The notes under the pieces are model-generated. The model did not search any database and was not told the origin of the DNA. It saw nothing but the letters and a program-made list of their open reading frames with translations. 64,000 nt of DNA from contig OY848917.1 of assembly GCA_963693285.1 (NCBI GenBank), positions 3,586,618-3,650,617 on the forward strand, read 5' to 3'. Below are positions 60,241 through 64,000 of this stretch, in pieces. Position 1 is the first letter of the stretch. Each line of letters starts with the position of its first letter. Both the position numbers and the translations under genes were made by a program. The DNA comes from Xestospongia muta. Lineage: Eukaryota > Porifera > Demospongiae > Haplosclerida > Petrosiidae.

Positions 60241-61402
60241 GTAAGTGTAGATATTTACATTGTATAGTATATATTTCATGTTATGTCATTATATTTACAA
60301 GTAATAAGATATGACAGTAACTTTTTGTTTTGACATAAAGGATTACCTGTGTTGCTTAAAACTGTTGTCATAACTTTAGCTATCATATCATAGCTGATAT
60401 ACTGAGTTCTAAAGCTACAGTTTATTATAAAGGTTAAGAGTCAATTCTCATATTTCTGGGTTTTGTTATTCCTATATTTAAACACTGCCCTTGAATGGTG
60501 ACCATCCTTGAATGTCTCTCCCTGTTGGACATGAATTAAACACTTCAACAAGTTCAGCTATATTCAGCTATATAGCACATGTGTAACGATTAATAAACCA
60601 TACTCCCACAAAAAAGTTCTTCATAAATTGTATGACATATCTCATTATCTTGTTTCTCAACCAATCATGAAAATTAGGACCCTCAAATTTACTAACTGTT
60701 CGGTACTTCCATTTTTAATATTAATAAAATTTCATGAGACAGAACCAGTTTATAAGAACCAGTCTATATTGTCTACATGTACCTTGCATTTATACTAAAC
60801 CACAAAACTTGTGTTCTAACACAATATTAGCTGTAATATGATCCAGTCTGTAGATGAGAACTTAGGTTTCAATCTGTGATATCTAGTATATTGTACATTA
60901 ATTTATTAATAGACTTGACATTAAGGATTGTTATGTATTATACATAATCTTTAATGTTACAATAATGTTGTTTACACCATCATAATTTCACATGATCCTT
61001 TAATAGTCACATATAACAGTAACACTTAAACACACACATGTACATGTAATTCTAAACAATCTTGAGAAACATTATATGCCAGGCTGTAACACTTGTGTAT
61101 TAAGTAATATAATTATATGGACCCATATAGAAGACTATCCCATTTTAGAAAGCTCTAATAAAACTAGATAATAGTCTATCACATCTTTGAAAGAATGACA
61201 TTTATGACATTGTATATCTGAGCCACTTTCTTTAGCATCATTACATTACATTAGCTTTATGTACTGTTGTACTGATAGAATTGTCTTTTTAATGGACATT
61301 ATCTTACTGCAGATAATAATAATACAGCTGCATCAATTAAGCAATGATGTTGCTGTATATTACAGCTGTATACTATTTTAATGATTCATGTAGACTGTAT
61401 AC

Positions 61403-61545
61403 CTTAAACAAATTGGTTGTGTTTCCTGATGTGACAACCTTGTTACCACAAATATCACAAATACCATTGCCATCAGAATTTTGCTCAAATGAGTCCATAC
61501 CAAGCTTATTTTGTTCTTGTTTATTGCTCCACCTGCAGCTGTCAT
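61403..61545 (-). pseudogene. BED zinc-finger exon fossil, unit C (frameshifted)
   Basis: 143 bp, one base shorter than its relatives (a run of four A is three here), so the ATG frame breaks. CDICGNKVVTSGNTTNLFK remains. Confidence 0.75.
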
Positions 61546-61569
61546 AATTAATCAATAGGAGACTAGAGA

Positions 61570-62463
61570 ATAAGGTTTCTAACAACTTGATACACATTAG
61601 TTTTCGATGTTGATTGATTTGATACTAAAGTAAACTTAAGTTTGGTATGTGAGTGGCTAGTGGCTAGTTAGCTTTATTATAAGCGTGGTTAAAGGAGTGT
61701 GGTTAGTACAAATATTGATATTAATACGGCAATAATTGCAATAACGATAATAATTAATATTCTAAAATATTGAAAGTATCAATTCAAAGTTCAACATATC
61801 ATCCATCATTAATGATGATGCCTTTTTCACAAACACAGTTCTCATATGCATTATTTAATACCACGTGTTCATTACTAACTAGTAAAAAAGCATGGCAGCA
61901 CATGGTTCTTAAGGCCACAATACACGGTGTAACATTGTTGCACGCAACATATTGTCTGCAACATGTTGCATGGAATAGACAAGCTTTCTATTCCATGCAA
62001 CTCTTCGCAACATGTTACATGCAACACTTTTTTAAATCATACACCATGCAACATGTTGCACACAACATGTTGCATGGTGTATGGTGGCCTTTATTTAAGA
62101 TTTCTAACAAATCAATACATGTTAGCTTTTGATTAGTTTTAATTTACATTAGTTTTCGATGTTGATCGATTTGATACTAAAGTAAACTTGAGTTTGGTAT
62201 GTGAGTGGCTAGTGGCTAGTTAGCTTTATTACAAGCGTGGTTAAAGGAGTGTGGTTAGTACAAATATTGATATTAATACAGCAATAATTGCAATACCGAT
62301 AATAATTAATATTCTAAAATATTGAAAGTATCAATTCAAAGTTCAACATATCATCCATCATTAATAACGATGCCTTTTTCACAAGCACAGTTCTCATATG
62401 CATTATTTAATACCACATGTTCATTACTAACTAGTAAAAAAGCATGGCAGCACATCGTTCTTA
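61570..62463. repeat. Local tandem duplication around a MITE
   Basis: About 340 bp at 61570-61911 recurs at 62096-62463, both from TTTCTAACAA to GTTCTTA. Only the first copy is followed by the MITE; the second reads through the empty site TCTTATCAAACAG. Confidence 0.8.
61912..62090. mobile_element. TTA-target MITE, unit C copy
   Basis: Homologous to A 8041-8220, with ends AGGCCAC and GTGGCCT and TTA on both sides (61909-61911, 62091-62093). The interior differs slightly. Confidence 0.85.
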
Positions 62464-62519
62464 TCAAACAGAGTTGAAAGTTAGTATATCACACAAAAAT
62501 ATTATATATAAAAATTTTA

Positions 62520-62903
62520 TTGATGGATCCTCAGAATTTTATGCCAGATTATAGCTTCCAATTCTCTTGTGTGTGCTACAGCATGGTCCATCCTAGACAG
62601 AGTTACACAGCCTATGATTCTATAAGTGCCATACCAATATGTTATAAAGACTATGGCAATGTTTTTTATTACCTTCCTGAAAGACAAGGAACAGTTGTGT
62701 GGTAGGCATTGGCAGTCGAGTTATGTTGTGCATCAGTTACAACCCACTGTAAGCTAACTATAGTGAGAATTGTCAAACAGTACATCAATATTACCTTTCT
62801 ATTTGCTGAGTACTCAAGTAGAGTTTTAACTTCATCAAGCACTTTTATCATAGATTGCTCAGCACAGTATCTCACAATTTCAATATATGTTTGTGATTTA
62901 TAA
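62520..62903. repeat. Conserved intron block 1 (unit C)
   Basis: Copy of 8280-8663 with few changes. A minus frame of 68 codons (62669-62875) is kept, as in A. Confidence 0.5.
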
Positions 62904-64000
62904 GCTACAGTTAAAATTCACTAAGAGTTCTGTGTCTTGTTATATAAATACTGTTAATCTTGTCCACTTCATTACTTGTAACAAACATTGAAGTCTATCC
63001 CATAAGATCCCACCACTTGATTCTATATGATATTGTAATTAGAGCATATCACTATATTTTTACTAGTATGAGAGACAAATGTTATAGCCATTATCTGTAA
63101 TGTTTTACTATAAATGAAATAGAAGCAGTCTGTATAGTCTAAATGTAGATTTCATTTCTACTTGTAAACAGTACTGGCTACTTTTAACATAATACAGAGT
63201 TATCCTGACATACACATAATGTCCCAATTATACACCTATAATGTACATTGTTACTATGTAACTTCTCTAGTTCTGATATTATTTAGTCTATGAATATGAT
63301 AAGCTAAGCTGGGATATCTCATTTTAAGATATCTAGCATGTTTTATGATATTTTAGCAATATTCTTGACAATAGAGGTTGTTAACAGCTCTGTAATACAG
63401 TTAACTCATTTACTGTTACTCTAAATAAATTGATTGGTTACTTTATATAGTTATTTAAATTACATATAAAGTATTAGACACTAAGAAGTAGTAAATATCA
63501 CTACAGTCATGTAGTTAATTGTCAGAGCTATGAAGATTCCATTTAATGTCTCATTAGTTAGACAACAAAGTTAATGGATGTTGGGTCCTGTATTTGTGAG
63601 GGCTGTTGCTATATAATTTATAAGAGGATAATCTTTGATACCACATACATGTCCTTTCTAAGAAGTGATTTGTTGAAGTTCATGAAATGTCATTTCCATA
63701 GTAATCAAAACAACATATATATTGTCAAGAATTTTAAATGTATTTTGTAGTCATGTGAACAACCTAAATGATCATGAACAGGTTAAAACAAGCAATCTAT
63801 TTGAACGGTATAGTAATCTGTCTCTGACTTGTACAAGTCTGTACATACATTGTACATTTGTCACTAAAGTATTTAAATTAGGAAGGCACAAGCTTTTTCT
63901 GATGGAGGTTATAGAAAGTATTTGTCCAAATAATTGATGTTATGAGTCAATCACATTAATTTATTACATGATATTGTTGTGATTAGCTATACTTAATTCT

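Larger units (their letters stand above)
60241..64000 (+). other. Gene C intron 3 (incomplete) with copied blocks
   Basis: Order of blocks as in A intron 3: BED fossil, duplicated segment with MITE, block 1 (62520-62903), block 2 (63470-63945). No exon seen. The window ends in it. Confidence 0.65.

Overview
This is an AT-rich, intron-rich animal genomic window with GT-AG introns, short exons in long non-coding DNA and many transposon fragments. Proteins combining ankyrin repeats, a ROC-COR GTPase and a death-fold domain, next to HECT-like and integrase-core genes, suggest an early-branching metazoan. My inference is a demosponge similar to Amphimedon. No tRNA, rRNA, CRISPR array or bacterial operon was seen.

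The backbone is a tandem family of three paralogous loci on the + strand. Copy A (2475-20970) reads as a complete 11-exon gene of about 1007 aa: ankyrin repeats, ROC GTPase, COR and a Death domain. Copy B (30598-47303) is a complete 12-exon gene of about 1014 aa with the same ankyrin-ROC-COR body but a CARD-like domain at its end. Copy C starts at 57220 and runs off the right edge after two ankyrin exons. All splice phases of A and B agree. The layout resembles DAPK1 (ankyrin, ROC-COR, Death) without the kinase. The switch from Death domain to CARD maps to one nucleotide position beside a 3' splice site (A 20548 / B 46638). Each complete gene is followed by a stray, broken extra copy of its own terminal adaptor exon(s) (Death 26813-27337; CARD 50499-50680). 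The two stray copies share an upstream flank.

Other content by region. 114-1188: 3' part of a DDE integrase-core gene, a second copy of which lies at 54686-56559; both carry the same frameshift. 21891-26356: a decayed Ty3/gypsy LTR retrotransposon with a perfect 5-bp target duplication. 28368-29620: a minus-strand spliced gene of unknown function. 47304-50480: non-coding DNA with a large inverted repeat and internal direct repeats. 51078-54372: a HECT-E3-like gene with several lesions. 55372 onward: the integrase copy and the start of unit C.

The long introns are a mosaic of copied blocks. Each ankyrin-linked intron module carries a minus-strand BED zinc-finger exon fossil (hAT-type) and other conserved blocks. 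Comparing units as natural empty and filled sites exposes two MITEs: a TA-target element at 3904-4310 and a TTA-target element at 8041-8220. A tract of about 5.4 kb (11597-17080 against 37681-43165) is aligned without indels and is almost identical, unlike its flanks. This points to recent gene conversion or an assembly artefact.
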